The notes under the pieces: model-generated
The model's input: only the letters and a program-made list of their open reading frames with translations
Told to the model about the DNA's origin: nothing
Database searches by the model: none
NCBI RefSeq assembly: GCF_004362145.1
Contig: NZ_SNXC01000013.1
Location: forward strand, 269,327-333,326
DNA length: 64,000 nt
Direction of reading: 5' to 3'
Origin: Marinomonas balearica
Lineage (GTDB): Bacteria > Pseudomonadota > Gammaproteobacteria > Pseudomonadales > Marinomonadaceae
Made by a program: the position numbers and the translations under genes
Shown: piece by piece, positions 48,674 to 58,259 of the stretch
How positions within the stretch are numbered: position 1 is the stretch's first letter
Layout of the letters: every line of letters starts with the position of its first letter

Positions 48674-49486
48674 TTAATAATACTGCGCTCGGAGAAAATC
48701 AATTATTTCACCTTCATTAACTAAAGTAAGCCCTTTATTTTCAAACTCTAAAAAATCGTCTAATTGCGGAAATGAAAAATACTGTCCTGAATTACCTTGG
48801 GGACATGTGTCCACTCGCTTATTGCCTTCGATAAGTGAAACCGTATTTAAGATTCGTTCTACACCTTCAACATAAAGCTGCAACACATGCCAAAGGTATG
48901 ACTTCTTTTTATCCACCTCAAATCTGGTCTTAGCGACAACTCGACCAGTATCGATACTACTGTTTTCAATATAGTGCAATGTAGTTCCAATCGTTTTTTC
49001 GCCATGCAACATCGACCAAAAAGTAGCCATTACACCTCGATATTCTGGCAACAACCCCGAATGTAAATTCAACACACCGAACCGAGGAACCTGTATTACC
49101 CCATCTTTAAGAATGTTGCCATAACGGATTGAAATAATTAGATCTGGTTTGAGTTTTTGTATTCTATCGACCTCTTCAATTGAGTTGATTTTATTCAACA
49201 CTTTGATTGGTTGCGATAGCCATTCATTCATTTGCTCAAACGTTTTGCACTTCGAATTTGAAGTAAGAGGCTTAGGATATAAATCATTGATGATTGGCGA
49301 CAGCAACTGGTTAAACAGGCTTTGCTCAAAAAATTTCAGAGTTTCCAACTGAGGTATGCTTTGTACCCTACCACCCACTTTTGACGATAAAAATACCGAT
49401 ACATCGTGGCCGCTAAGAGGTGGAATTAACAAATTAAGAGCATAGTTACTCGCGATATCTCTATTCGCCAAAACGATAATTTTCAT
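48674..49486 (-). CDS. Formyltransferase-family protein (orphan)
   Basis: A 270-residue protein of the methionyl-tRNA/GAR formyltransferase fold, with LKPDLIISIRYGNIL, the signature FGVLNLHSGLLPEYRGVMATFW (catalytic Asn-His) and the Asp in IENSSIDTGRVV. It is shorter than Fmt and lacks the Fmt C-terminal OB domain; the N-terminus differs from PurN. Such proteins often formylate amino sugars in surface polysaccharide synthesis, but no such genes are near. AAGGACAG precedes the ATG. Confidence 0.82.
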   Translation of the reverse strand: MKIIVLANRDIASNYALNLLIPPLSGHDVSVFLSSKVGGRVQSIPQLETLKFFEQSLFNQLLSPIINDLYPKPLTSNSKCKTFEQMNEWLSQPIKVLNKINSIEEVDRIQKLKPDLIISIRYGNILKDGVIQVPRFGVLNLHSGLLPEYRGVMATFWSMLHGEKTIGTTLHYIENSSIDTGRVVAKTRFEVDKKKSYLWHVLQLYVEGVERILNTVSLIEGNKRVDTCPQGNSGQYFSFPQLDDFLEFENKGLTLVNEGEIIDFLRAQYY

Positions 49487-49628
49487 TCTGTTACTGTCCT
49501 TAGTCTACGGAGAATATAGCGTAAAGCATGATTAATATGCAGTGTACCATTCGACAAGTTGAGAGAACGAGTTTATTTTCTAGGAAGGCAGGAAGACGGG
49601 CTCCGGAGAAGACCAGAGCCGCGTTGTG

Positions 49629-50660
49629 TTATTTTAGCTTCCAACGTACAGTTTGGTTAGCGTAAAATGGAACGATTGGATCGCCGTCTGGAAGAACAAT
49701 ATTATCCGGTACTTGCCAATCTTCTTTGATGAGAGTGACCGTTTCCGTATTACGAGGTAATCCGTAAAAATCCGGCCCATGTAGACTCGCAAAGCCTTCC
49801 AGTTTATCCAGTGCGTTTAGCTCTTCAAACACTTGAGTGTAAAGCTCAAGAGCTGACCAAGCGCTATAACAACCCGCACAACCACATGCATTTTCCTTTT
49901 TATGGCGTGCATGTGGAGCAGAATCTGTTCCTAAGAAAAACCGATTTGAACCAGAGGCAACAGCTTGACGCAAAGCTTCTTGATGAGTCGAACGTTTAAG
50001 TACAGGTAGGCAGTAATTATGCGGTTTAATACCGCCATCTAGAATGTCGTTACGGTTCATCATTAAATGCTGCGGTGTAATAGTTGCTGCTACACCTTCA
50101 CGAGCAGACAGAACAAATTGCGCAGCGTCTTTGGTTGTAATATGTTCAAAAACAACTTTAAGAGACGGCACTTTTTCGACAATACGAGTAAGATGGCGAT
50201 CAATGAATTCTTTTTCACGGTCAAAGATATCAATGTGTTTTTCGGTCACTTCTCCATGAATCAGCAACAACATGTCGTTGTCTGCAAGTGCCTCAAACAC
50301 AGGAAACAATGAATCGAGACTGTTTACACCCGCATCCGAGTTAGTCGTTGCCCCCGCTGGATACATTTTTGCAGCAACAGCACCCGCTTCTTTTGCCGCT
50401 TTTATATCTTCTGCAGTCGTTTTATCTGTAAGGTATAACGACATGAGTGGTTCAAAGTTGCTGCCATCAGGTCGAGCTGCAAGAATACGGTCGCGATAAG
50501 CTGCGACCATTTCCCCTGAAGTAACAGGCGGAACTAAGTTAGGCATTACAATTGCGCGGGCAAAACACCGCGCAGTTGCTTTTACAGTCTCGTTAAGCAT
50601 TAGGCCGTCACGGAAATGAAGATGCCAATCGTCAGGTTTTATGAGGGTAATTTCGTTCAT
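49629..50660 (-). CDS. pyrC: Dihydroorotase (class II)
   Basis: Third step of pyrimidine synthesis. The 343-residue zinc enzyme shows ITLIKPDDWHLHFRDG (first metal His pair), AAKMYPAGATTNSD (carboxylated Lys), LLIHGEVTE, VFEHITTKDAAQF and LGTDSAPHARHKKE. Length matches E. coli PyrC (348). It stands 16 bases behind the LTA-synthase-like gene and may be cotranscribed with it. Confidence 0.97.
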   Translation of the reverse strand: MNEITLIKPDDWHLHFRDGLMLNETVKATARCFARAIVMPNLVPPVTSGEMVAAYRDRILAARPDGSNFEPLMSLYLTDKTTAEDIKAAKEAGAVAAKMYPAGATTNSDAGVNSLDSLFPVFEALADNDMLLLIHGEVTEKHIDIFDREKEFIDRHLTRIVEKVPSLKVVFEHITTKDAAQFVLSAREGVAATITPQHLMMNRNDILDGGIKPHNYCLPVLKRSTHQEALRQAVASGSNRFFLGTDSAPHARHKKENACGCAGCYSAWSALELYTQVFEELNALDKLEGFASLHGPDFYGLPRNTETVTLIKEDWQVPDNIVLPDGDPIVPFYANQTVRWKLK

Positions 50661-50676
50661 TGAGTGCCTATATTAT

Positions 50677-52608
50677 TTATTTAGAATAAAGGTACAAAGA
50701 ATTGTCTATCAGACCAATATTATATACTTGTAAATACGCTTTCAAACGCTCTTCCAGATCTTCAAATGATAAGTCATCAGTGTCACCATCGTACTTAGCG
50801 AAGGTCGAGGGAAGTATACCGTGTTCTGGCTCCAAAGTTTTATCTAACGAAAGTTTAACAAACTTATTCTCAGATAATATCCAAAACGCTTCTTCTTCCT
50901 TAATAACTGCATCCATTATACCGTTATTCCTAAGCAAAGAGTGACTAAACACTGAAAGCTTATTCGCTGAAGGAATATGTAAATAATCGACAACAGTTGC
51001 TGGAATATTTGCTTGTTGAGCTATAGCAGTGGAAACCCCACCCTCTATTTCATTCTGAGGTTGATAAAGAATGATAGGAATTTGATGTCGACCTAATGGT
51101 GTCGAAAAATCTCTGTCAAAGTTATCAGAAGTATGATCAGCCAACAGAACGAATAACGTGTCATTATACCAATCTTTCGTTTTTGCAGTTTCAAAAAATT
51201 GCTCTAAGGCCATGTCTGAGTATTGGATCACTCTATGCATTGGAATGTCTGCCTCAAGAAACTTATCTTGATACTTAGCAGGCAATGTATAGGGTGTATG
51301 TGAACTAATCGTAAATATTCCAGCTACAAAAGGTTTCGGCAATTTGTCTATTTCACTTACGGTGAACTGGAGAAAAGGTTCATCAAATATCCCCCACTGC
51401 CCATCAAAATCCGAAGAATCAGGGTATTCATTACGCCCAAAATAATGATCGAATCCAAATCGATAAGTCGTATCATCAAAATACATACTTCCATTTTTCG
51501 CGCCATGAAAAAATGCCGTACTGTACCCATGCTCCTTAACCAACTCACCCAAACCATGAAGTGTATTTGTCTGATACGGTGACTTCATTATATTTTCTGT
51601 CATCAGCGAAGGAAGTCCCAGCATAATCGATGGAATGGCTTCAATAGAGCGCCTTCCATTTGCAATACCATTTGGAAAAAATCGCCCTTTCTCTGCAAGG
51701 CTTTGCAGGAATGGAGCATAAGATTTCTTCCCATACGGAGGGCCAAAATACTCCAGTCCAAAACTCTCAAGTATAACAATAACCACATTTTTGCTCCCTA
51801 CTTCAGGAGTAATATGTGAACGTGGAACACCTTCCCCTTCGGTCAATATCCCGATTATCTCGTCTTTACTATTGAAATACTTAACCTTTTTTAGATTTCC
51901 TAGATCTTCCTTCAAAAGAGAAAACGGAGTATTCAACACCAAAGGTCCTAAATCTGGCGATGGACTACTATAAGCAGTTAAACTCCGTATAGGTTTGGAT
52001 TGAGCACCCCCACGCGCAGCAGCGACAGCAGAAATAAAGATGAAAACAGATAGAAATATCATCATGTAGAAGTTGACTTGATAACACGGTACCCTTTCTT
52101 TTAACTTAAGAAAAAGCCACGTAAATATAACAAATACTACAAAAGAAATTGCAATGTATTGCCAATAGACAAACAATATTTCAGGGAACTGTGAAGCCAA
52201 ATCTCCAGCCATAGCAAATACTTCTGGACCACTGCGCCTACCAGTGTAGGGAAAATACGCCGAATCAACTACATTAATAATAAGTGCAGGAATATCCACA
52301 ACAATGAAATAGAGAAAAATACACTTTAAATTTACCTGCGTTAATTTGTTAAACCATATAGTCAGAAGTAAAAAAATAAGTAGCGGGGCATTAATCAGGG
52401 CAGATAACGACAAATCAAATCTCACTCCATGAACAAACGCCCACCAAATATGTTCTGTTGCTGCATGAACAAAGTAGTCTGAGTTTAGTTCAAAAAATAC
52501 AAGCCTTGTTGCACTAAACCCTAAAAGAGTCCCTAGCAGGCAAAAACCGAAAAATAAAAAAGGGGATATTTCAAAATGTCGTTCAAAAAAAAATCGTGTT
52601 TTATACAT
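50677..52608 (-). CDS. LTA-synthase-like sulfatase-family membrane protein
   Basis: A 643-residue protein with five N-terminal membrane helices (up to about 195) and an extracytoplasmic sulfatase/alkaline-phosphatase-fold domain: VVIVILESFGLEYFGP (metal Glu281), GIANGRRSIEAIPSIMLGLPS (nucleophile position Ser321 where LtaS has Thr), FFHGAKNGSMYFDDTTYRFGFDHYF, and LFVLLADHTSD. Gram-negative members transfer phosphoglycerol or phosphoethanolamine groups to envelope glycans or lipids; the acceptor is unknown. Directly upstream of pyrC. Confidence 0.87.
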   Translation of the reverse strand: MYKTRFFFERHFEISPFLFFGFCLLGTLLGFSATRLVFFELNSDYFVHAATEHIWWAFVHGVRFDLSLSALINAPLLIFLLLTIWFNKLTQVNLKCIFLYFIVVDIPALIINVVDSAYFPYTGRRSGPEVFAMAGDLASQFPEILFVYWQYIAISFVVFVIFTWLFLKLKERVPCYQVNFYMMIFLSVFIFISAVAAARGGAQSKPIRSLTAYSSPSPDLGPLVLNTPFSLLKEDLGNLKKVKYFNSKDEIIGILTEGEGVPRSHITPEVGSKNVVIVILESFGLEYFGPPYGKKSYAPFLQSLAEKGRFFPNGIANGRRSIEAIPSIMLGLPSLMTENIMKSPYQTNTLHGLGELVKEHGYSTAFFHGAKNGSMYFDDTTYRFGFDHYFGRNEYPDSSDFDGQWGIFDEPFLQFTVSEIDKLPKPFVAGIFTISSHTPYTLPAKYQDKFLEADIPMHRVIQYSDMALEQFFETAKTKDWYNDTLFVLLADHTSDNFDRDFSTPLGRHQIPIILYQPQNEIEGGVSTAIAQQANIPATVVDYLHIPSANKLSVFSHSLLRNNGIMDAVIKEEEAFWILSENKFVKLSLDKTLEPEHGILPSTFAKYDGDTDDLSFEDLEERLKAYLQVYNIGLIDNSLYLYSK

Positions 52609-52826
52609 ATATCTGGCTTACTTCATATTACAAGCAGAAAAAACTTTCTAATTCTAAGAGGGTATTAGAATTAGAAATCTAGCGAATTGAATTAAAAGAA
52701 TTCATACAAGGCGGGTTCTACGGTAAAGCACATAAATAGGTTTTCCCTCTCATCGAATTTTATGGAAGTAACTATTATTTACGCTATCCACTTTACGGAC
52801 AACTAGTAAAGGGAAATTATTAAAGT

Positions 52827-52862
52827 CCAAAAAAAGCCGAGTATCAACTCGGCTTTTTTTGG
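52827..52862 (-). terminator. Strong rho-independent terminator after deaD
   Basis: CCAAAAAAAGCCGAG pairs over 15 bp with CTCGGCTTTTTTTGG around a 6-base loop, directly past the deaD stop. The other 220 bases before the LTA-synthase-like gene show no gene. Confidence 0.95.
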
Positions 52863-52871
52863 ATGTCGCTA

Positions 52872-54740
52872 TTATTCAGAGCGTTTACCACGACGTTCGC
52901 GTGGCGCGCTATTAGAGCGTCTTCCACGATCACCACCACTAGGGCGACGATCACCACCAGGACGGCGATCACTGCCACCAGGACGACGATTGCCACCAGC
53001 AGGACGACGGCTCGGATTAGAAGCACGTTCGTTCAACGCATCAGCATCAGTAAGAACACCAATTTCAGTGCGCTGACCACAAATACGAGTCTTATTTAAC
53101 TTACCAATCGCTTGTTCTGAAAGATCAGCAGGCAAATCAACTGTCGCGAAATCTTCATAGATCTCAATGTGACCAATGTAACGGCTTTCAACATCCGCTT
53201 CATTCGCAATTGCACCTACAATGTTGCCAGGCTTCACACCGTCACGGTAGCCAACTTGTACAACATAACGCTGCATTTCCATGCTTGGGTTATCTTTCAG
53301 AGGCATCGCATCAGCCGTAACAGGACGATGACGACGAGGAGCACGCTCTGCACGATCTGGACGATCTGGACGATCATCACGATCACGGCGCTCACGACGC
53401 TCTTGACGAACTTCAAGCTCTTTAAGAAGAAGAGGCGTTTTACCTTGTGCCATGTGTGCTAATGCAGCACTCAGTTTCACAGGGTCAACATCATTTTCTT
53501 TTTGATAAGTAGAAGCAAGCTCGATGAAGAAATCCAAATCTTCGTTATCAATTGTGTCGGTGATACGTTGTTTAAAACGAGCCACGCGTTGTTCATTGAT
53601 ATCTGAAGCTGTTGGAAGCTGCATACGTTCAATCGTCTGACGAGTAGCACGTTCGATTTGCTGAAGCATGCGACGTTCGCGATGACCAACAAATAAGATC
53701 GCTGTACCAGAACGACCAGCACGGCCTGTACGACCAATACGGTGTACATAAGACTCTGTATCGTAAGGAATGTCGTAGTTAACAACGTGACTTACACGAT
53801 CAACATCAAGTCCACGCGCTACAACATCAGTCGCTACAAGAATGTCGATTTGACCTTTCTTGATACGATCAACAGTACGTTCACGTAGGTTTTGGCTAAT
53901 ATCGCCATTCAATGCTTCACACGCATGACCGCGAGCAGTTAACTTTTCAGCTAATTCTACTGTCGCTGCTTTTGTACGAACAAAGATGATCATACCATCG
54001 TGTTCGTTCATTTCTAAGATACGTGTTAGCGCATCCAGCTTATGAATACCACTTACCTGCCAGTACTTTTGAGCAATCGTTGTAGCAGTAGAGGTTTTTG
54101 TAACGATCTTAACTTCTTTAGGATTATTAAGATGCTTATTAGCCACTTTACGGATCACAGGCGGCATTGTTGCAGAGAACAATGCAGTTTGGTGTCCGTC
54201 AGGGGTGTGCTCAAGAATCCATTCGACATCGTCGATGAACCCCATACGAAGCATTTCATCTGCCTCATCAAGCACGAGTGCTTGAAGACCATCAAGTCTT
54301 AAAGTTTTACGGCGAATATGGTCCATAACACGGCCCGGAGTACCGACAACCACTTGAACACCGCGACGCAATTGGCGTAATTGCGTATCGTAAGACATAC
54401 CGCCGTAAATCGGCAATACGTGAAAATCAGGAATGTTGCGAGCGTAGCTTTGAAACGCTTCGGAAACCTGAATTGCAAGCTCTCGAGTAGGAGCAAGAAC
54501 CAACAGCTGAGTTGATTTGTTTGTTACATCTATACGTGAAAGCAGCGGTAGCGCAAACGCTGCAGTCTTACCAGTACCCGTCTGCGCTTGCCCTAGTAAA
54601 TCGTGCCCTTCGAGAAGGTAAGGAATACTTTGCGCTTGGATAGCTGAGGGTTGCTCGTAACCGAGGTCGGCAACCGCTTTAAGAATAGGGGCGGCTAAGC
54701 CCAACGAATCAAATGTTGGCTGAATATCAGCGTCAGACAT
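52872..54740 (-). CDS. deaD: DEAD-box RNA helicase DeaD/CsdA
   Basis: Cold-shock and ribosome-assembly RNA helicase. The 622-residue protein has the Q motif (GYEQPSAIQAQSIP), Walker A (AQTGTGKTAAF), DEAD (VLDEADEMLRMGF), SAT, HRIGRTGRAGRSG, a DbpA-type RNA-binding domain (RYVVQVGYRDGVKPGNIVGAI) and a repetitive Arg/Gly/Pro/Asp tail from about residue 575 (RRPGG and DRRPGG units). An ATG 15 codons upstream is in frame, but MSDADIQPTF matches the family. Single gene with its own terminator. Confidence 0.96.
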   Translation of the reverse strand: MSDADIQPTFDSLGLAAPILKAVADLGYEQPSAIQAQSIPYLLEGHDLLGQAQTGTGKTAAFALPLLSRIDVTNKSTQLLVLAPTRELAIQVSEAFQSYARNIPDFHVLPIYGGMSYDTQLRQLRRGVQVVVGTPGRVMDHIRRKTLRLDGLQALVLDEADEMLRMGFIDDVEWILEHTPDGHQTALFSATMPPVIRKVANKHLNNPKEVKIVTKTSTATTIAQKYWQVSGIHKLDALTRILEMNEHDGMIIFVRTKAATVELAEKLTARGHACEALNGDISQNLRERTVDRIKKGQIDILVATDVVARGLDVDRVSHVVNYDIPYDTESYVHRIGRTGRAGRSGTAILFVGHRERRMLQQIERATRQTIERMQLPTASDINEQRVARFKQRITDTIDNEDLDFFIELASTYQKENDVDPVKLSAALAHMAQGKTPLLLKELEVRQERRERRDRDDRPDRPDRAERAPRRHRPVTADAMPLKDNPSMEMQRYVVQVGYRDGVKPGNIVGAIANEADVESRYIGHIEIYEDFATVDLPADLSEQAIGKLNKTRICGQRTEIGVLTDADALNERASNPSRRPAGGNRRPGGSDRRPGGDRRPSGGDRGRRSNSAPRERRGKRSE

Positions 54741-54921
54741 GTAAATGAGTACCTTTCTATAGGATGGTTGAAGTGCTTGTGGCACTTCATTTCAGTTCGA
54801 GGATAAACCTGACGGCGAATTATAGGTGAGTAGTAACAAAAGCGCTAGCTATTAAGGTGAATATAATGGATATAATAAGGAAATCTAAGAAAAATTAACC
54901 ATTTAGCGCATTATCGCCGTT

Positions 54922-55617
54922 TTACCACGGGATTTGGCTACCATCGTAGTTAATAAAGGTTCCCGTTTTACCTAAATCAAGCAGTTCAATGACCGACAAC
55001 AGCCCTTCAACACTAACATCAACAGAAATAAGTGCATTTGGGCCACCCATTGACGTTTTCACCCATCCGGGATGAAGCGCTACTACACTAATCCCTTTTT
55101 GCCTTAAATCAATTGAAAGACTTTTTACAACTTGGTTCAGTGCCGTTTTAGAAGAGCGATACAAATACCCTCCTCCTGATTGGTTATCTTCAATGCTCCC
55201 AACTTTACTGCTGAGAAACGCAAGTTTAGGAGCGTCGCTGTCTTCAAGACAATCGACAAAGGCTTCGGCAATCAAATAAGGCCCAATGGTATTCGTTGCA
55301 AACACTTTTTGCCACTCAGCGACATCGACCTCGCCAAATTTGACGCCTTTCGGCCCATAGTAGCCCGCATTGTTTATAATCCAATCCAAAGAAAGGTGGC
55401 GCCACTTTTCTTTAAGTCGTGCAATAGAGCCGGGCTCCGCTACGTCCAACTGAGCGGTTGAAAGCAACGGATTGAGATCCTCAAGTGTTAGCAACTCTGT
55501 TGCATTTTCAGGCCGTCGATACGTCGCCCATACTCTATGACCACTGGCCAACAAATGCTTCACGAACGCCAAACCAATACCGCGACCCGCACCGGTTACT
55601 AACACATTTAGTTCCAT
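54922..55617 (-). CDS. Short-chain dehydrogenase/reductase
   Basis: A 231-residue Rossmann oxidoreductase with VTGAGRGIGLAFVKHLL (cofactor site), IINNAGYYG, active-site LSSKVGSIEDNQSGGGYLYRSSKTALN (Ser, Tyr, Lys) and VALHPGWVKTSMGG. The Arg after the first strand region (YRRPENA) suggests NADPH. Substrate unknown. AGGGG precedes the ATG; eight bases separate it from the upstream permease gene. Confidence 0.92.
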   Translation of the reverse strand: MELNVLVTGAGRGIGLAFVKHLLASGHRVWATYRRPENATELLTLEDLNPLLSTAQLDVAEPGSIARLKEKWRHLSLDWIINNAGYYGPKGVKFGEVDVAEWQKVFATNTIGPYLIAEAFVDCLEDSDAPKLAFLSSKVGSIEDNQSGGGYLYRSSKTALNQVVKSLSIDLRQKGISVVALHPGWVKTSMGGPNALISVDVSVEGLLSVIELLDLGKTGTFINYDGSQIPW

Positions 55618-55625
55618 AACGACCC

Positions 55626-56663
55626 CTAATTACTTTTATAACGCTCTGGGTTTGAATCCAACATAACGGCAATCCAATGTAAACGCGGATTCGCCTCTAA
55701 TGCCAGTTTTACAATTATAGTAAGAGGAATCGATAAAAGCATACCCACTGGACCAAACACCCAACCCCATACAAGTAACGACAGAAACACAACCAGAGTC
55801 GATAACCCAAGACCTTTACCCATATATCTAGGCTCGATCACATTACCTACAATGACGTTAACCACCGCAAAACCTAAAGCGGTTAACCCTGCTCCTAACG
55901 TACCAAGTTGAACAAACGCCAACATAATAGCGGGAATCGCCGCAATGACGGACCCAATATTAGGAACAAAGTTTAATAAAAACGCACACACGCCCCACAA
56001 TATTGGGAAATCAACGCCGATCACTGCAAGCCAAATAGTAATGGTTACCCCCGTCAAAGCACTCACAAGAGTTTTAATCACGAGGTAACGATTGACCGCT
56101 AAAATAAACTGATCAAAGCGCTCGAGTGAACGATGTGCGTTATCAAGGGCGATGTGCAATTTTTTAGGCAATTCCACTGCTTCAACTAAAATAAACACAA
56201 CCGTTAATACCACTAAAAACAAGTTAGTTAACACACTGCCCAAGCTTGCAAGCGCATTAGCAAACATTTGCATTAACGACGCGGGGTCCACGTACCCTTT
56301 CACTTGATCATAAGAAATATGCAACCCAATAGAGTTAAGCTGAGCTATAAGGCTGGCCAATTCTGTTCCAAATCGCTCTTTGTACGTCGGAAGCGCTTTC
56401 GAAAAATCATCAAGCGATGACCCGACAAGTAACGCAATGCTTCCCAAACCTCCTAAGATCAATAACATCACCAGTAATATTGACACCCATGTTGGTACGT
56501 TACGCCTGCGCAGGCTCGACATCAAAGGCGCACAAATAATCGCAATAAAGACGGACAACATAAATGGAACGACAATTTGCGACGCGGATTTTAGACCCGC
56601 GATAATAACAATAAGCGCGGCAAAACCCACCAGCCACTGCGTTCCTTTAGAACGTAAAACCAT
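55626..56663 (-). CDS. AI-2E-family transporter, second copy
   Basis: A 345-residue permease related to the PerM protein at 4.7-5.8 kb: KSASQIVVPFMLSVFIAIICAPL at the start, VDFPILWGVCAFLLNFVPNIGSVIAAIPAIMLA and the C-terminal LSLLVWGWVFGPVGMLLSIPLTIIVK. About eight helices. The ATG with GAGG eight bases ahead is preferred over an in-frame TTG six codons upstream. Probably cotranscribed with the SDR gene. Confidence 0.9.
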   Translation of the reverse strand: MVLRSKGTQWLVGFAALIVIIAGLKSASQIVVPFMLSVFIAIICAPLMSSLRRRNVPTWVSILLVMLLILGGLGSIALLVGSSLDDFSKALPTYKERFGTELASLIAQLNSIGLHISYDQVKGYVDPASLMQMFANALASLGSVLTNLFLVVLTVVFILVEAVELPKKLHIALDNAHRSLERFDQFILAVNRYLVIKTLVSALTGVTITIWLAVIGVDFPILWGVCAFLLNFVPNIGSVIAAIPAIMLAFVQLGTLGAGLTALGFAVVNVIVGNVIEPRYMGKGLGLSTLVVFLSLLVWGWVFGPVGMLLSIPLTIIVKLALEANPRLHWIAVMLDSNPERYKSN

Positions 56664-56733
56664 TTCCTTTTCCTCACTCAATAGACGGAGCTCTATCCCG
56701 TTAAATTTTCTCGATGCTCTACAACCACTATCA

Positions 56734-58182
56734 TCAGAAAGGATAGATACTTTGTGCGTAATCAGACAGATCCTGCAGCATCAATCTTTTAGACGGCTCT
56801 AGGTCTTCGTCCAAAGCCAATTCATTTAATCGCGCAAAAAAGGCATCCATGTGTATGGTTCCGCCACCATCTGCTTTTAGTAATCGCATCTGGCGATACT
56901 CTTCCCATTCTTCTCTTTGCTGTTCATTTAGCTGCTCGGGATAATTACGACCAAGATAGCGCATAAACATTTCAGGCAAACGACGATCATCAAACGCCAT
57001 TTCGATCTCACCTAAAGCATCTATCGGGGTACTTCTGATTTCTTCCATACGTTGTTTGTCCTCACGAGAAAAAAATCCGCCGCTGTACAACATGGTATCC
57101 GGGTCTTTATCGATTTTCCGCTCTTCTTGCTCAAACACTTTAGTCAGTTTTGCCGCAAGCCCTTGAGTAGATTTAAGTATATTTAAATTCGCCCGACAAA
57201 CATCGCCATTTAATTCAAGTCGACTCACGACATCGGCATCTTTCAAAAATGTCGCTGGAGCAACAGCAGGAGCACGATTAAGGTGTATAACCTTCAAAGG
57301 GAGACGCGACAACTCGCCCAACTCTTCAGAAGTAGAAAATACACGTTGACGAATTTCGTCTACGGACAACGAAACCAATGGCGTCGCATCTGCCATCAAA
57401 TCAAAAACAACAATGCCGTTTTTATTGCTTGGGTGCGGTGCGACGGGCGCGACAAACGCAGAGAACTTTTTATCCAAACCAAACATACCCGAAATGTGTA
57501 AAAAGGGCTTCATTCGATACGGATCTATAAACTGCTGCAACTCACTTTTACGTCGCATCTTCGCGTAATAATCAAACAACTTTGGCTGTTTATCACGAAT
57601 TAATTTTGCAATGGCGATGGTGCCATGCACATCCGATAACGCATCGTGAGCTTGTTCATGAGCAATGCCATTTTCTTTGGTCAACAACTCCAGCTTTAAT
57701 GACACTTTACCTTCTTCGTTTTTCGGCCATTTTATGCCATCGGGTCGCATAGCGAAGGTCATACGAACCAGATCAATCACATCCCAACGCGAACAGTTAT
57801 TTTGCCATTCTCGAGCGTATGGATCGATGAAGTTACGGTAAAATCCATATCGGACAACCTCATCGTCAAACCTCAGTGTGTTGTAGCCTAATGCACACGT
57901 TCCTGGTTGAGACAATTCTTTCTCAATTTCCGCCATAAATTCGGCTTCGCAAAGCCCGTCTCGATTTGCATCCTGTGGGATGATGCCCGTCAGCAAGCAC
58001 GCATCTGGATTAGGGAGCACGTCTTCTGCAAGCTTGCAGTAAAACATGATCGGCTCACCAATTGGGTTAAAATCTAAATCCGTCCGAATTCCAGCAAACT
58101 GCATGGGTCTATCTTTAGCGGGATCCACTCCAGTTGTTTCAAAATCAAACCAAAAATACGAGCTAGGCGCTACGTTACTCAC
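56734..58182 (-). CDS. sbcB: Exodeoxyribonuclease I
   Basis: 3'-5' single-strand exonuclease in recombination and mismatch repair. The 482-residue product has the DEDD motifs FWFDFETTGVDPAKDRPMQFAGIRTD (split here), LGYNTLRFDDEVVRYGFYRNF and HDALSDVHGTIAIA, followed by the SH3-like and helical domains. A GTG start (SNVAPSSYFW) with CAGGA 7 bases ahead matches family N-termini; the 35-codon upstream extension is not family-like. Confidence 0.96.
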   Translation of the reverse strand: MSNVAPSSYFWFDFETTGVDPAKDRPMQFAGIRTDLDFNPIGEPIMFYCKLAEDVLPNPDACLLTGIIPQDANRDGLCEAEFMAEIEKELSQPGTCALGYNTLRFDDEVVRYGFYRNFIDPYAREWQNNCSRWDVIDLVRMTFAMRPDGIKWPKNEEGKVSLKLELLTKENGIAHEQAHDALSDVHGTIAIAKLIRDKQPKLFDYYAKMRRKSELQQFIDPYRMKPFLHISGMFGLDKKFSAFVAPVAPHPSNKNGIVVFDLMADATPLVSLSVDEIRQRVFSTSEELGELSRLPLKVIHLNRAPAVAPATFLKDADVVSRLELNGDVCRANLNILKSTQGLAAKLTKVFEQEERKIDKDPDTMLYSGGFFSREDKQRMEEIRSTPIDALGEIEMAFDDRRLPEMFMRYLGRNYPEQLNEQQREEWEEYRQMRLLKADGGGTIHMDAFFARLNELALDEDLEPSKRLMLQDLSDYAQSIYPF

Positions 58183-58259
58183 AAATAAATCCTGTTCGAT
58201 CAAAAATAAAAAGGTATTATACGCATGTAATAGAGTTTGTGGCGATCTGAGGAGTACCC

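Noticed and set aside
52844..53099. Repetitive open frames on both strands over the deaD tail
   Set aside because: They are shadows of the Arg/Gly/Pro-rich repeats at the C-terminus of the DeaD helicase; their low-complexity Val/Ile or Thr-rich products are a consequence of codon repetition.
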